Made by a program: the position numbers and the translations under genes
The notes under the pieces: generated by a model
Told to the model about the DNA's origin: nothing
Seen by the model: only the letters and a program-made list of their open reading frames with translations
The model's database searches: none
Assembly: GCF_006346315.1 (NCBI RefSeq)
Contig: NZ_VDMR01000001.1
Coordinates: 496,001 to 560,000 of the forward strand
Source: Nocardioides litoris
Lineage (GTDB): Bacteria > Actinomycetota > Actinomycetes > Propionibacteriales > Nocardioidaceae
DNA: 64,000 nucleotides
Reading direction: 5' to 3'
In this document: positions 41,757 through 50,012 of the stretch, one piece after another
Layout: each line of letters begins with the position of its first letter
How positions within the stretch are numbered: the stretch's first letter is position 1

Positions 41757-42197
41757 ATGACGCTCAAGCTGCACCACCTGAAGCCCGCTCCGGGCGCCAA
41801 GAAGGCCAAGACCCGCGTCGGTCGCGGTGAGGGCTCCAAGGGCAAGACCGCCGGTCGCGGCACCAAGGGCACCAAGGCCCGCTACCAGGTCCGCGCCGGG
41901 TTCGAGGGTGGCCAGACGCCGATCCACATGCGTCTGCCCAAGCTCAAGGGCTTCAAGAACCCGTTCAAGGTCGAGTTCCAGGTCGTCAACCTCGACAAGC
42001 TCTCCACCCTCTTCCCCGAGGGCGGCGACGTCACCGTCGACTCCCTGGTCGCCAAGGGTGCGGTCCGCAAGAACCAGCCGGTCAAGGTGCTCGGCCAGGG
42101 CGACGTGTCCGTCGCGCTGACCGTGACGGCTGACGCCGTCTCCGCCTCGGCCAAGCAGAAGATCGAGGCCGCCGGCGGCTCGGTCACCGTGGGCTGA
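41757..42197 (+). CDS. rplO: Ribosomal protein L15
   Basis: 146 residues; late 50S assembly protein. The Gly/Lys-rich head ([19 protein letters not shown]) and [19 protein letters not shown] are typical. Last ribosomal gene of the cluster; a terminator hairpin follows 22 bases after the stop. Confidence 0.99.
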   Translation: MTLKLHHLKPAPGAKKAKTRVGRGEGSKGKTAGRGTKGTKARYQVRAGFEGGQTPIHMRLPKLKGFKNPFKVEFQVVNLDKLSTLFPEGGDVTVDSLVAKGAVRKNQPVKVLGQGDVSVALTVTADAVSASAKQKIEAAGGSVTVG

Positions 42198-42219
42198 GAC
42201 CGGCCCACCGACGTACGAC

Positions 42220-42257
42220 GACGAAGGGGCGTCCCTGCCAAGGGCCGCCCCTTCGTC
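42220..42257 (+). terminator. Terminator after rplO
   Basis: 12-base-pair perfect stem (42220-42231 with 42246-42257, arm GACGAAGGGGCG) with further CCCT/AGGG pairing inside. It separates the ribosomal cluster from secY-adk-map, which has its own promoter. Confidence 0.75.
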
Positions 42258-42335
42258 GCGCTCGGGGTGGTGCCGCACCACGCACGCCGACCACCGAGCG
42301 TGCCCGTGGCCGCCACCACCGACCCACCCGCCTGT

Positions 42336-42341
42336 TAGGCT
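42336..42341 (+). promoter_or_regulatory. -10 box of secY operon
   Basis: TAGGCT in a short AT-richer spot. With a normal 6-7 base gap, transcription would begin at about 42348, the first base of the leader hairpin. No convincing -35. Confidence 0.5.
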
Positions 42342-42347
42342 TCCCGA

Positions 42348-42402
42348 GGCCCAGCGCCCCCTGCGCAGCGACGCGTCCTGACGCGTCGCTGTCGTCTGGG
42401 CC
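42348..42402 (+). promoter_or_regulatory. Structured secY leader (two nested stems)
   Basis: Outer stem: GGCCCAG (42348-42354) with CTGGGCC (42396-42402). Inner stem: AGCGACGCGT (42367-42376) with 42381-42390, a perfect 10-pair stem with CCTG loop. The predicted RNA 5' end coincides with the start of the outer stem, and a purine-rich GGAGAAAGAGG before GTG 42433 follows it. It may stabilise the mRNA or regulate secY; no known riboswitch class was recognised. Confidence 0.55.
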
Positions 42403-42432
42403 GGGCCCTCACCGCTTGGAGAAAGAGGACAC

Positions 42433-43737
42433 GTGCTCACCGCGTTCGCCAACGCCTTCCGGACCCCGGACCTGCGCAAGAAGCTGCTGTTCGTCCTGCT
42501 GATCATCGTGATCTTCCGGGCGGGCTCGCAGATCCCGGCTCCGGGCGTCAACGTGGCCAACGTCGACCAGTGCCTGGGCCAGGACGCCAACAGCGAGGGC
42601 GTCTACACGCTCATCAACCTGTTCTCCGGCGGCGCGCTGCTCCAGCTGACGATCTTCGCGCTCGGGATCATGCCCTACATCACCGCGAGCATCATCCTGC
42701 AGCTGCTCGTCGTGGTGATCCCCCGGCTGGAGGCCCTCAAGAAGGAGGGTCAGGCCGGCCAGACCAAGATCACCCAGTACACCCGCTACCTGACGCTGGG
42801 CCTCGCGGTCCTCCAGGCGACGGGCATCGTGGCGCTGGCCCGCAACGGCTCGCTGCTGCAGAACTGCACCGAGCCGCTGCTGCACAGCCAGGGCCTCTCG
42901 ACGTTCATCGTCATGGTCGTCACCATGACCGCCGGCACCGCCGTCATCATGTGGCTCGGCGAGCTCATCACCGAGCGCGGCGTCGGCAACGGCATGTCGA
43001 TCCTCATCTTCACCCAGGTCGTCGCCACCTTCCCGACCGCCCTGTGGCAGGTCGGCAAGACCCAGGGCTGGTGGACCTTCGGCGTGGTGATCGCCGTCGG
43101 CCTCGTCGTGGTCGCCGCGGTCATCTTCATCGAGCAGGCCCAGCGCCGCATCCCGGTGCAGTACGCCCGCCGGATGGTCGGCCGCAAGATGTTCGGCGGC
43201 TCCTCGACCTACATCCCGCTCAAGGTCAACCAGGCCGGCATCATCCCCGTCATCTTCGCCTCGTCGCTGCTCTACCTGCCGGCGATGGCGGTCCAGTTCA
43301 ACCAGAACAACCCCAACCCGCCGGCCATCGTCGGCTGGATCAACGAGCACTTCGTGCGCGGCGACCACCCGTACTACATGGTCGCCTACTTCGCGCTGAT
43401 CATCTTCTTCACCTACTTCTACGTCTCGATCACCTTCAACCCGCAAGAGGTGGCCGACAACATGAAGAAGTACGGCGGCTTCATCCCCGGGATCCGGGCG
43501 GGCAAGCCGACCGAGGACTACCTGTCCTACGTCCTGTCCCGCATCACGCTGCCCGGAGCGATCTACCTGGGCCTGATCTCGCTCATCCCGTTGATCGCGA
43601 TCGTGCTCATCGAGGCCAACCAGAGCTTCCCGTTCGGTGGTACGTCCATCCTCATCATGGTCGGCGTCGCGCTCGACACGGTGAAGCAGATCGAGAGCCA
43701 GCTCCAGCAGCGCAACTACGAAGGATTCCTCCGCTGA
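42433..43737 (+). CDS. secY: Preprotein translocase subunit SecY
   Basis: 434 residues, ten membrane helices; the protein-conducting channel of the Sec system with SecE and SecG. LINLFSGGALLQLTIFALGIMPYITASI contains the plug and helix 2 region, and WLGELITERGVGNGMSILIF and QRRIPVQYARRMVGRKMFGG are canonical. GTG 42433 has a GGAGAAAGAGG site. First gene of its own operon; overlaps adk by one base. It exports the signal-peptide proteins here, such as the two subtilases cut by LepB. Confidence 0.99.
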   Translation: MLTAFANAFRTPDLRKKLLFVLLIIVIFRAGSQIPAPGVNVANVDQCLGQDANSEGVYTLINLFSGGALLQLTIFALGIMPYITASIILQLLVVVIPRLEALKKEGQAGQTKITQYTRYLTLGLAVLQATGIVALARNGSLLQNCTEPLLHSQGLSTFIVMVVTMTAGTAVIMWLGELITERGVGNGMSILIFTQVVATFPTALWQVGKTQGWWTFGVVIAVGLVVVAAVIFIEQAQRRIPVQYARRMVGRKMFGGSSTYIPLKVNQAGIIPVIFASSLLYLPAMAVQFNQNNPNPPAIVGWINEHFVRGDHPYYMVAYFALIIFFTYFYVSITFNPQEVADNMKKYGGFIPGIRAGKPTEDYLSYVLSRITLPGAIYLGLISLIPLIAIVLIEANQSFPFGGTSILIMVGVALDTVKQIESQLQQRNYEGFLR

Positions 43738-44312
43738 TGCGCTTGATCCTGATGGGCCCCCCGGGAGCCGGGAAGGGGACCCAGGCCACCCGCGTGGCCG
43801 ACCACTTCGGCATCCCCGCGATCTCCACCGGCGACATCTTCCGCGCCAACGTCTCCCAGGGGACCCCGCTCGGCCTCGAGGCCAAGACCTACATGGACGC
43901 CGGTGACTACGTCCCCGACGAGGTCACCAACAAGATGGTCCGCAACCGGATCGACGAGCCCGACGCCGAGCCCGGCTTCCTGCTCGACGGCTACCCCCGC
44001 ACCCCGGCGCAGGTCGAGGAGCTCGACGGGATGATCCGGTTCACCGGGCACAAGCTCGACGCCGCGGTGGTGCTGACCGTCGACGCCGACGAGCTCGTCG
44101 CCCGGCTGCTCCAGCGCGCCGAGACCGAGGGCCGCGCCGACGACACCGAGGACGTCATCCGACGTCGCCAGGAGGTGTACGCCGAGCAGACCCACCCGCT
44201 CATCGAGCTCTACCGCTCGCGCGGCATCTGCGTGGAGGTCGACGGCATGGGCACGGTCGACGAGGTCACCAAGCGGATCTTCGAGGCCCTCGACATCGTC
44301 GACGAGTCCTAG
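43737..44312 (+). CDS. adk: Adenylate kinase
   Basis: 191 residues; interconverts ATP + AMP and 2 ADP. P-loop GPPGAGKG (7-14), STGDIFRANV for AMP binding and DGYPRTPAQVEEL are intact. The LID is the short form (about 125-150, no zinc Cys residues), as in other actinobacteria. Coupled to secY by TGATG and followed by map after 11 bases, the common secY-adk-map order. Confidence 0.98.
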   Translation: MRLILMGPPGAGKGTQATRVADHFGIPAISTGDIFRANVSQGTPLGLEAKTYMDAGDYVPDEVTNKMVRNRIDEPDAEPGFLLDGYPRTPAQVEELDGMIRFTGHKLDAAVVLTVDADELVARLLQRAETEGRADDTEDVIRRRQEVYAEQTHPLIELYRSRGICVEVDGMGTVDEVTKRIFEALDIVDES

Positions 44313-44323
44313 GACCGCCACCC

Positions 44324-45145
44324 GTGGGGTGGCGAGACCGCGGCGTCGAGGTCAAGACGCCCGAGCAGGTCGCCGGCATGCGCCGGGCCGGCCTCGTGGT
44401 CGGCCGGACCCTGGAGGTGCTGGCCGACCTCGCCCGTCCCGGCCTGACCACCGGGGACCTCGACGAGGCCGCCGAGCGGCACATCCGGCAGCTCGGCGCC
44501 ACGCCGTCGTTCCTGGGCTACCAGGGCTTCACCGGGTCGATCTGCGTCTCGGTCAACGAGGAGGTCGTGCACGGCGTCCCCGGCGACCGGCGGCTCGTCG
44601 AGGGCGACCTGGTCTCCATCGACTGCGGGGCGATCGTCGACGGTTGGCACGGCGACGCGGCGATCACCGTCGCCCTCGGGGAGGTGCCCGACGAGGTCGC
44701 GGCGCTGGCCCGGGTCACCGAGGAGGCCATGTGGCGCGGCATCGCGGCCGCCCGGCCCGACGGCCGGGTCACCGACATCTCGCACGCGGTCGAGACCCAC
44801 GTCCGCGCGGCCGGCTCCTACGGCATCGTCGAGGACTACACCGGCCACGGCATCGGCTCCGCCATGCACCAGCCGCCTGACGTCCCCAACTACGGACGCC
44901 CGGGCAAGGGCCCGCGCCTCGTGCCCGGCCTGGCCCTGGCCGTCGAGCCGATGCTCGTGCTCGGTGACCCCACCAACGACGTCCTCGACGACGACTGGAC
45001 CGTGGTGACCCGAGACCGCTCCTGGGCCGCCCACAGCGAGCACACCTTCACCCTGACCCCCGACGGCGGCACCTGGGTCCTCACCGCCCTCGACGGCGGC
45101 CGCGCCCAGCTGGAGGCCCTCGGCGTCCCCTACGGCGGCGACTAG
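44324..45145 (+). CDS. map: Methionine aminopeptidase, type I
   Basis: 273 residues; removes N-terminal Met from nascent proteins. All metal and catalytic residues are present: His83, Asp100, Asp111, His175, Glu208, Glu239. GTG 44324 is used; no long SH3-binding N-terminal extension (MapA-like short form). Third gene of the secY operon. Convergent with the WXG100 gene. Confidence 0.97.
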   Translation: MGWRDRGVEVKTPEQVAGMRRAGLVVGRTLEVLADLARPGLTTGDLDEAAERHIRQLGATPSFLGYQGFTGSICVSVNEEVVHGVPGDRRLVEGDLVSIDCGAIVDGWHGDAAITVALGEVPDEVAALARVTEEAMWRGIAAARPDGRVTDISHAVETHVRAAGSYGIVEDYTGHGIGSAMHQPPDVPNYGRPGKGPRLVPGLALAVEPMLVLGDPTNDVLDDDWTVVTRDRSWAAHSEHTFTLTPDGGTWVLTALDGGRAQLEALGVPYGGD

Positions 45146-45209
45146 ACCTTCTGTCCCGCGGACGACCGACGACCCCGGGCACCGACCGCCGCCGCCGCGG
45201 GACGACCCG

Positions 45210-45470
45210 CTACGCGGAGGCGTGGTCCTGCTGGGCGACCTCGGAGGAGGCCAGGCGGGAGGCGTCGTCGAGGGCCTCGGCGGCCTGGCGGAGGGCGACC
45301 ACGTGCTGGCCCTCCCAGTCGGAGCGGAAGCGCTCGCGGTCGGCGCCGACCCACTCGGTGGTGGCCAGCCCGCTCGAGAGACGGGTCTCCACGTCGCGCA
45401 CCCGCTCGGCCACCTCGGCCAGCTGCTGGGCCAGGGCGGCGACGGACTCGGTGTCCATGCCCCGGATCAC
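45210..45470 (-). CDS. WXG100-like small protein
   Basis: 86 residues from GTG 45470, which overlaps the preceding stop as GTGA; a shorter ATG start at 45458 (82 residues) is possible. Two amphipathic helices are predicted on either side of Trp40-Val-Gly42, the WXG turn. Size and fold suggest an ESAT-6/CFP-10-type substrate of a type VII secretion system. The last residues are Ala/Ser-rich and no clear YxxxD/E export signal is seen. Last gene of a five-gene minus-strand arm. Confidence 0.75.
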   Translation of the reverse strand: MIRGMDTESVAALAQQLAEVAERVRDVETRLSSGLATTEWVGADRERFRSDWEGQHVVALRQAAEALDDASRLASSEVAQQDHASA

Positions 45471-46303
45471 GGCTGGCCCCCGGCGGTCGCGGTGACGGCG
45501 GCACGGGCCTGCGCGGCCAGCCCCTCCACCCGTCGTACGACGCCCGCGGCCGTCTCGGGCCGGGCCCAGGCCCGCTGCGAACCGGGCCGCGACACCACCG
45601 ACCACGACCCCTCGGGCCCGGTGAAGACGCCGGTCAGCTCGGGCGCCTCGACGGGGGCACCGGCCTCGCGGCGGACGACCAGGACGTCGGCCCGCAGGTA
45701 GGCCCGGCCCAGTCGCTCGACCAGCTCGGCCGGCGCCTCCGAGTCAGGGGCCACCGCCAGCTCGACCTCCTCACCGGCGCCGTCGCGGGCGTCGGGGTGG
45801 ACGGCCACGGCTCGCAGGAGGTCCGGCAGGTCGCGGGCGTGCCCGAGGGAGAAGCGGTGCAGGCCGTCGGTGCCGACCTGCTCGACCAGCACGACCTCCT
45901 CCACGAGGTGGGCGTACCAGAAGTCCTGGGCCTCGGCGGTGGTGCGCCCGACCGCCACGACGGCGGTCGCGGCGCTGCGCAGGGTGAGCGCGGAGAGGAC
46001 GTCGTTGCGGACCCGCAGGTCGAGGGCCACGTCGCCGCTCGGGCCCGGCGGGGCGGCTGCGGCGGCGGCCACGGCCTCCGGGTCGGGGGCCTCGACGATG
46101 CCGCGGGCCAGCAGGCCGCGGTAGGCCGTGCGTCGCACGGCGTCGCGGTCGGCCTCGGGCACCTCGTCGAGGACCGGCGCGACGACGACACCGCGGTCGG
46201 GGACGAGGACCGAGACCTCCTCGTCGGTGAGGACCTCGATGGCGATCGTCCGGGGCTCGTGCCCGGCCTTGGTCGCGACGAGGTCGAGGGTGGGCGCGCT
46301 CAT
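45467..46303 (-). CDS. Unrecognised protein, weakly EspG-like
   Basis: 278 residues from ATG 46303, overlapping both neighbours by 4 bases. No membrane helix or signal peptide. Features: a beta-rich start (LVATKAGHEPRTIAIEVLTDEEV), an AYRGLLARGIVEAPDPEAV helix, and repeated strand-like segments with acidic loops, then TGPEGSWSVVSRPGSQRAWARP. The size, the all-soluble character and the position between two WXG genes recall EspG chaperones that hold type VII substrates, but the similarity is only by eye. It could equally be a private protein of this system. Confidence 0.5.
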   Translation of the reverse strand: MSAPTLDLVATKAGHEPRTIAIEVLTDEEVSVLVPDRGVVVAPVLDEVPEADRDAVRRTAYRGLLARGIVEAPDPEAVAAAAAAPPGPSGDVALDLRVRNDVLSALTLRSAATAVVAVGRTTAEAQDFWYAHLVEEVVLVEQVGTDGLHRFSLGHARDLPDLLRAVAVHPDARDGAGEEVELAVAPDSEAPAELVERLGRAYLRADVLVVRREAGAPVEAPELTGVFTGPEGSWSVVSRPGSQRAWARPETAAGVVRRVEGLAAQARAAVTATAGGQP

Positions 46304-47217
46304 GCTCCGGCTCCTGCCGTTCGGGGTCCGCCGAGCAGGCCACGGGCCCACCCGAGCGCGGACGAGACTCCGGTGGTGGCGCCCTCCCAGGCCCGGCCGA
46401 CGGCCGAGATCGCGGGGGAGAACACCGCCCGGTCGAGGGTGCTCCAGTTGTCGACGACGTAGTTGCCGGCGCTCCACGCGCCGTACAGCGCGACGGCGGA
46501 GGCCGCGACGGTGGCCGTGATGGGCGCGGTGGCGACCATCGCGGCGCCGCCGGCGACCAGGGCGACCGCGCCGAGCGCGCCCGCGCCGCCGAGGACCCGC
46601 GTGGTGGCGCCGCGCAGGCCGTCGTACCCGCCACCGGTGGCGGCGTCCCAGGCCCCGGTCAGCACCGTCATGGGCAGGAACGCCTTGCCGGCCAACCGGC
46701 CGAGCGCGGGGAGCCCGATCTTGCCGAGGAGTCCGCCCTCCTTGCCGCCCTGCATGAAGGTCTTGAGCGCCTGGGCGACGGTCACCGAGCTCATCAGCTG
46801 CCCCAGGCTCTTGGCCCGCGCGAGGCGGAGGAAGTCGACGAGCGCCTTGGCCTTGAGGAAGGCGCCGGCCACCTTCTTCGCCGCGTTGCCCACCGTCCAG
46901 CCGGTCTGGGCGACGGCGAGCACGCCGTAGCCGCCGCCGGCCCCGTCGGCGGCGCTGGCCCGCTCCTGCTCCCGGGCGTTGTCGGCCAGCAGCCGGCTCG
47001 CGGCGGCGAGGGCGTCGCCGACCCCGGCCATCCGGTCGCGGGCGAAGCCGCTCCACTCCTCCTTGCAGCGCTGGGCGTCGGGGCCCTGCCAGTCGTGGGT
47101 CGCCTCGATCGCGCCCGTGAGCCGGGCGGCCAGCGCCCGCAGCTCCTCCGCGCCGGAGTCGAACTGCGAGGCGAGCGCCTCCAGCGCCTCGACGTCGGCG
47201 CCGACGGTGGTCGACAT
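46300..47217 (-). CDS. WXG-domain protein with hydrophobic C-terminal half
   Basis: 305 residues. The first 95 form a WXG100-like helical hairpin with Trp43-Gln-Gly45 (HDWQGPDAQ). Residues 100-150 are amphipathic and basic, and 175-260 hold two or three long hydrophobic Gly/Ala-rich segments. WXG heads fused to membrane-active regions occur in type VII effectors and pore-forming or polymorphic toxin proteins. No known nuclease or other toxin signature is visible and no immunity-like gene is obvious. Structural partner of the kinase locus is an alternative. Confidence 0.7.
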   Translation of the reverse strand: MSTTVGADVEALEALASQFDSGAEELRALAARLTGAIEATHDWQGPDAQRCKEEWSGFARDRMAGVGDALAAASRLLADNAREQERASAADGAGGGYGVLAVAQTGWTVGNAAKKVAGAFLKAKALVDFLRLARAKSLGQLMSSVTVAQALKTFMQGGKEGGLLGKIGLPALGRLAGKAFLPMTVLTGAWDAATGGGYDGLRGATTRVLGGAGALGAVALVAGGAAMVATAPITATVAASAVALYGAWSAGNYVVDNWSTLDRAVFSPAISAVGRAWEGATTGVSSALGWARGLLGGPRTAGAGA

Positions 47218-47333
47218 GGCGGCTCCTGCGGGGTCACGGGGTGCCGCGTGGACCCGGTCGTCCGGCGGCGTGGCAGCACGCTAGGGCGGGTCCGGGGCCG
47301 CCGTCTGCGCCGCGGGCACCGGAGACTTCCGGT

Positions 47334-48737
47334 TCAGCCCGCGCACTCCCGGGTGTACGGCGACGTGTCGCCGCCACGGATCAGCGCGACCTGCACGCAC
47401 ACCTGCTGGCGCGAGCGGACCGCGACCGTGGTGCCCTCGATGCGGTCGCCGCGGCCGTCGTCGGTGCGCCACTCCCAGGTGTCGCCGGCGACCGGCTTGT
47501 CGAAGGCCCGCCAGGTGAAGACGACCCGCCCGCCGCGGCGCTCGCCGACGACGTCAGGCGGCAGCAGCGGGGCGCCCTGCTCGACGGGGTCAGGCGTGCG
47601 GGTGGCCGGGTCGGCGGTCGGGCCCGGGTCGGGCTCGCCACCGCTGCCGCGCAGCACCAGGAACGCCACCGCGGCCACGACCGCGGCGACGCCCAGCACC
47701 GCCCACAGGAGGCCACCGCGGGCCGGCGGGGCCTCGTCGTCGCGAGCGGGACCGGACTCGATGCGGGCGCCGCGCGGCCCGGAGGCGGGGATGACGGTGA
47801 CCGGCTTGACGTACGTCGCGTCGGGGTCGCCGCCCGGCAGGACCTCGGTGGTGCCGCCGACCGGTCGGTCGCCCTCGACGGCGATGGGCGTCCGTGCGTA
47901 CCCGGCCTGGGCCTCGATGCGCTGCAGCGCCCGGGCGAGCTCGATCGCCGAGGCGGGCCGGTGCTCGGGGGCCTTGGCCAGGCACTGGGCGAGCAGGGCC
48001 TCGAGCGCGGCCGGGACGTCGGGGCGCTGCGTGGGTGGGGCCGGCTGGTGCAGGATCCGCGCCGACAGTGCGCGTGGGGTGTTGTCGCCGTGCAGCACGG
48101 AGAAGGGCGACCGACCGGTGAGCAGGTTCCAGATCGTGGCGCCCAGGGAGTAGACGTCGCTGCTCACCGACCCGTTGGAGCGGCCGTCGAGCAGCTCCGG
48201 CGGCGACCACGGGTAGGAGATGCGCACCTCGTCGTCGGCGCCGACCTCGTGCAGGTAGCCCGCGATGCCGAAGTCGGTGAGGGCCGGCTCGTGGTAGGTC
48301 GTGACCAGCACGTTGCTGGGCTTGATGTCGCGGTGCACGATGCCCGCGCGGTGGGCGGTCTCGACCGCGCTGGCCAGCTTGATGCCGGTGCCCAGCGCGT
48401 CGGCCACCGGCATCGGCGACTGCCGCACCCGCACCCCGAGGTCGGGCGGAGGGCAGTAGCGCATCACCAGGAAGGGCCGGCCCCCGCCGGGCTCGGCGGT
48501 GGTGCCGGCGGTGAGCACCGAGACGATGTAGGGGTGGTCGGCGAGCTTGGCCATCGCGTTGGCCTCGGCGGCGAACAGGCCCTTCTCGCGCTCGGTGAGC
48601 GGCACGTCGGGGCGCACGACCTTGACCGCGACCCGCTGCTGCGGCCACTGCTGCTCGTAGAGGAACACGTCGGCGAACCCGCCCGTGCCGAGGTGCTGCA
48701 CGAAGGTGAAGCCGGGCAGCTGCGGAGGTCCGGACAT
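47334..48737 (-). CDS. Membrane-anchored Ser/Thr protein kinase
   Basis: 467 residues. The kinase domain covers 10-275: Gly loop LGTGGFADV (16-24), ATP Lys39 in VAVKVV, catalytic HRDIKPSN with Asp137, and metal-binding DFG at 155-157. A disordered linker precedes one membrane helix (342-362); an outer domain of about 105 residues follows. The activation loop is odd: between DFG and PPE it has no Thr, and APE is replaced by PPE. Overlaps the upstream FHA gene by 4 bases (ATGA). In the bifidobacterial PFNA cluster the kinase is called Pkb2. Likely substrates are the FHA-linked proteins or the giant FN3 protein anchor; this is inference. Confidence 0.92.
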   Translation of the reverse strand: MSGPPQLPGFTFVQHLGTGGFADVFLYEQQWPQQRVAVKVVRPDVPLTEREKGLFAAEANAMAKLADHPYIVSVLTAGTTAEPGGGRPFLVMRYCPPPDLGVRVRQSPMPVADALGTGIKLASAVETAHRAGIVHRDIKPSNVLVTTYHEPALTDFGIAGYLHEVGADDEVRISYPWSPPELLDGRSNGSVSSDVYSLGATIWNLLTGRSPFSVLHGDNTPRALSARILHQPAPPTQRPDVPAALEALLAQCLAKAPEHRPASAIELARALQRIEAQAGYARTPIAVEGDRPVGGTTEVLPGGDPDATYVKPVTVIPASGPRGARIESGPARDDEAPPARGGLLWAVLGVAAVVAAVAFLVLRGSGGEPDPGPTADPATRTPDPVEQGAPLLPPDVVGERRGGRVVFTWRAFDKPVAGDTWEWRTDDGRGDRIEGTTVAVRSRQQVCVQVALIRGGDTSPYTRECAG

Positions 48738-49927
48738 CAGGCGGTGACCTCGTAGACGATCTCGAAGCTGTCGGCGAGGTCGAGCACCTCGCCGGCCTCC
48801 CACACGTACGGCTCGTGGCCGCGGATCCGCTGCGGCGCCCGGCCCGGCGCGCGCAGCGTCGTGCCGCCGCTCGAGCCGAGGTCGGTGGCCAGCACGAGCC
48901 AGCCGTCGAGCTCGATGGTCAGGTGGGAGCGCGAGACGTAGGTCGCGTCGGCCGGCAGCCGCACCAGGTGGGGCCACTCGGCGCCCCCCGGCACCGGCGC
49001 CGGCTGGCGCCCGATGACCACGCCCCGGTCGAGCGGCACCCGCTCGCCGTCGGGGAGGTGGAGGGTGCCGAGGCGCGGCCGGGGCAGGCGGCGCGGCTCC
49101 TGCGGCGGCACCGGCGCGTCGCAGACCCGGCAGCGCGGGTGGTAGGCCGCGGTCACGTGGCCGACCGGGCACTGCACGGCCAGCACGGTCTCGCCCGGCC
49201 CCTGCTGCAGGTGCCCGGGGGTGGCCAGGAACGGCGACGCCTCGACCGGCGGGCCGGCGGGCGCGACCGGCGGGCCGGCGGGCGCGACCGGCGGGGCCTG
49301 CGGGACCTGCGGCGGCGGGGCCTGCGGAGCCTGCGGGACCGGCGGGGCGGGAGGAGCAGCCGGCGGCCCGGAGGGCGCGGCCGGACGGGTGGCGGGCGGA
49401 GGCGCGGCGGGGGAGGACGCCGCCGCGAGGAGGTCGGCCGGGATCCCGTCGATGACCCCGGGGCCGGCCTGCACCGGCGCCGGCACCGGGGCGGCCGCGG
49501 CGGGTCGCGCGGGCGCGGGCGCGGCGCTCGTCGGCGCACCCGGCCCGGGGCCTGCCGCGGGTCGCGCGGCGGGGGCGAGGGTGAGCCGGGCCGCGCCGAC
49601 GACGCCGCCGACCAGCCGCCGCTCGGGGGCCCCGGGCACGGCCTGGCCGCGCAGCTCGAGGGTGTGCACGCCGCCGTACGTCGAGTGCTGGGCGCCCCCG
49701 CGGGCCACCGACGACTCGGCGCCCGGCGTCAGGTCGACCATCACGACGCCCACGCCGGGCACGTCGCCGTGCACCGCGCGCAGCACCGCGTCGTGGTCGG
49801 GCCGGGGGGCCTGGAGCAGCGCCCAGGCCTCGTCGAGGGCCTCCGGTCCGGGGTCGACCGAGATGAGCACCCACCGCGCACCCAGGCCGACGGCGACGCC
49901 GTCCCCGGGGGTGTAGGTGACCTCCAC
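48737..49927 (-). CDS. Zinc-ribbon FHA-domain protein
   Basis: 396 residues from GTG 49927, supported by a possible GACAAT -10 box 6 bases upstream. Order: a beta-rich N-terminal domain with GVVMVDLTPG (about 1-125), a Pro/Ala-rich linker with a 21-base DNA repeat (49247-49267, 49268-49288, coding APAGPPV), a CPVGH...CRVC zinc-ribbon-like segment (about 260-285), and a C-terminal FHA domain (VVIGRQPAPV, YVSRSHLTIEL, GSSGGT). The usual Asn-Gly of FHA is Gly-Gly here. Translated just ahead of the kinase and so probably its partner. Divergent from the giant protein gene. Confidence 0.82.
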   Translation of the reverse strand: MEVTYTPGDGVAVGLGARWVLISVDPGPEALDEAWALLQAPRPDHDAVLRAVHGDVPGVGVVMVDLTPGAESSVARGGAQHSTYGGVHTLELRGQAVPGAPERRLVGGVVGAARLTLAPAARPAAGPGPGAPTSAAPAPARPAAAAPVPAPVQAGPGVIDGIPADLLAAASSPAAPPPATRPAAPSGPPAAPPAPPVPQAPQAPPPQVPQAPPVAPAGPPVAPAGPPVEASPFLATPGHLQQGPGETVLAVQCPVGHVTAAYHPRCRVCDAPVPPQEPRRLPRPRLGTLHLPDGERVPLDRGVVIGRQPAPVPGGAEWPHLVRLPADATYVSRSHLTIELDGWLVLATDLGSSGGTTLRAPGRAPQRIRGHEPYVWEAGEVLDLADSFEIVYEVTA

Positions 49928-50012
49928 GTGGGTATTGTCCACCGGCTGCCCGGACTGGGCGCAGGCAGGAGGTCTCACCTACCCTGCAGGTCCCGGCAGG
50001 AAGGGAGTGGGC
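49928..50012. promoter_or_regulatory. Divergent promoter region of the kinase and giant-protein arms
   Basis: 85 bases separate the two divergent arms. TACCCT (49980-49985) is a candidate -10 for the plus arm, and the minus-strand GACAAT (49934-49939) for the minus arm. AAGGGAG (50001-50007) is the ribosome binding site of the giant gene. Shared control of both arms is plausible. Confidence 0.45.

Noticed and set aside
49928..49978. Upstream start of the zinc-ribbon FHA gene near 49978
   Set aside because: The extra residues have no family look and would overlap the divergent promoter; GTG 49927 has a plausible -10 box.
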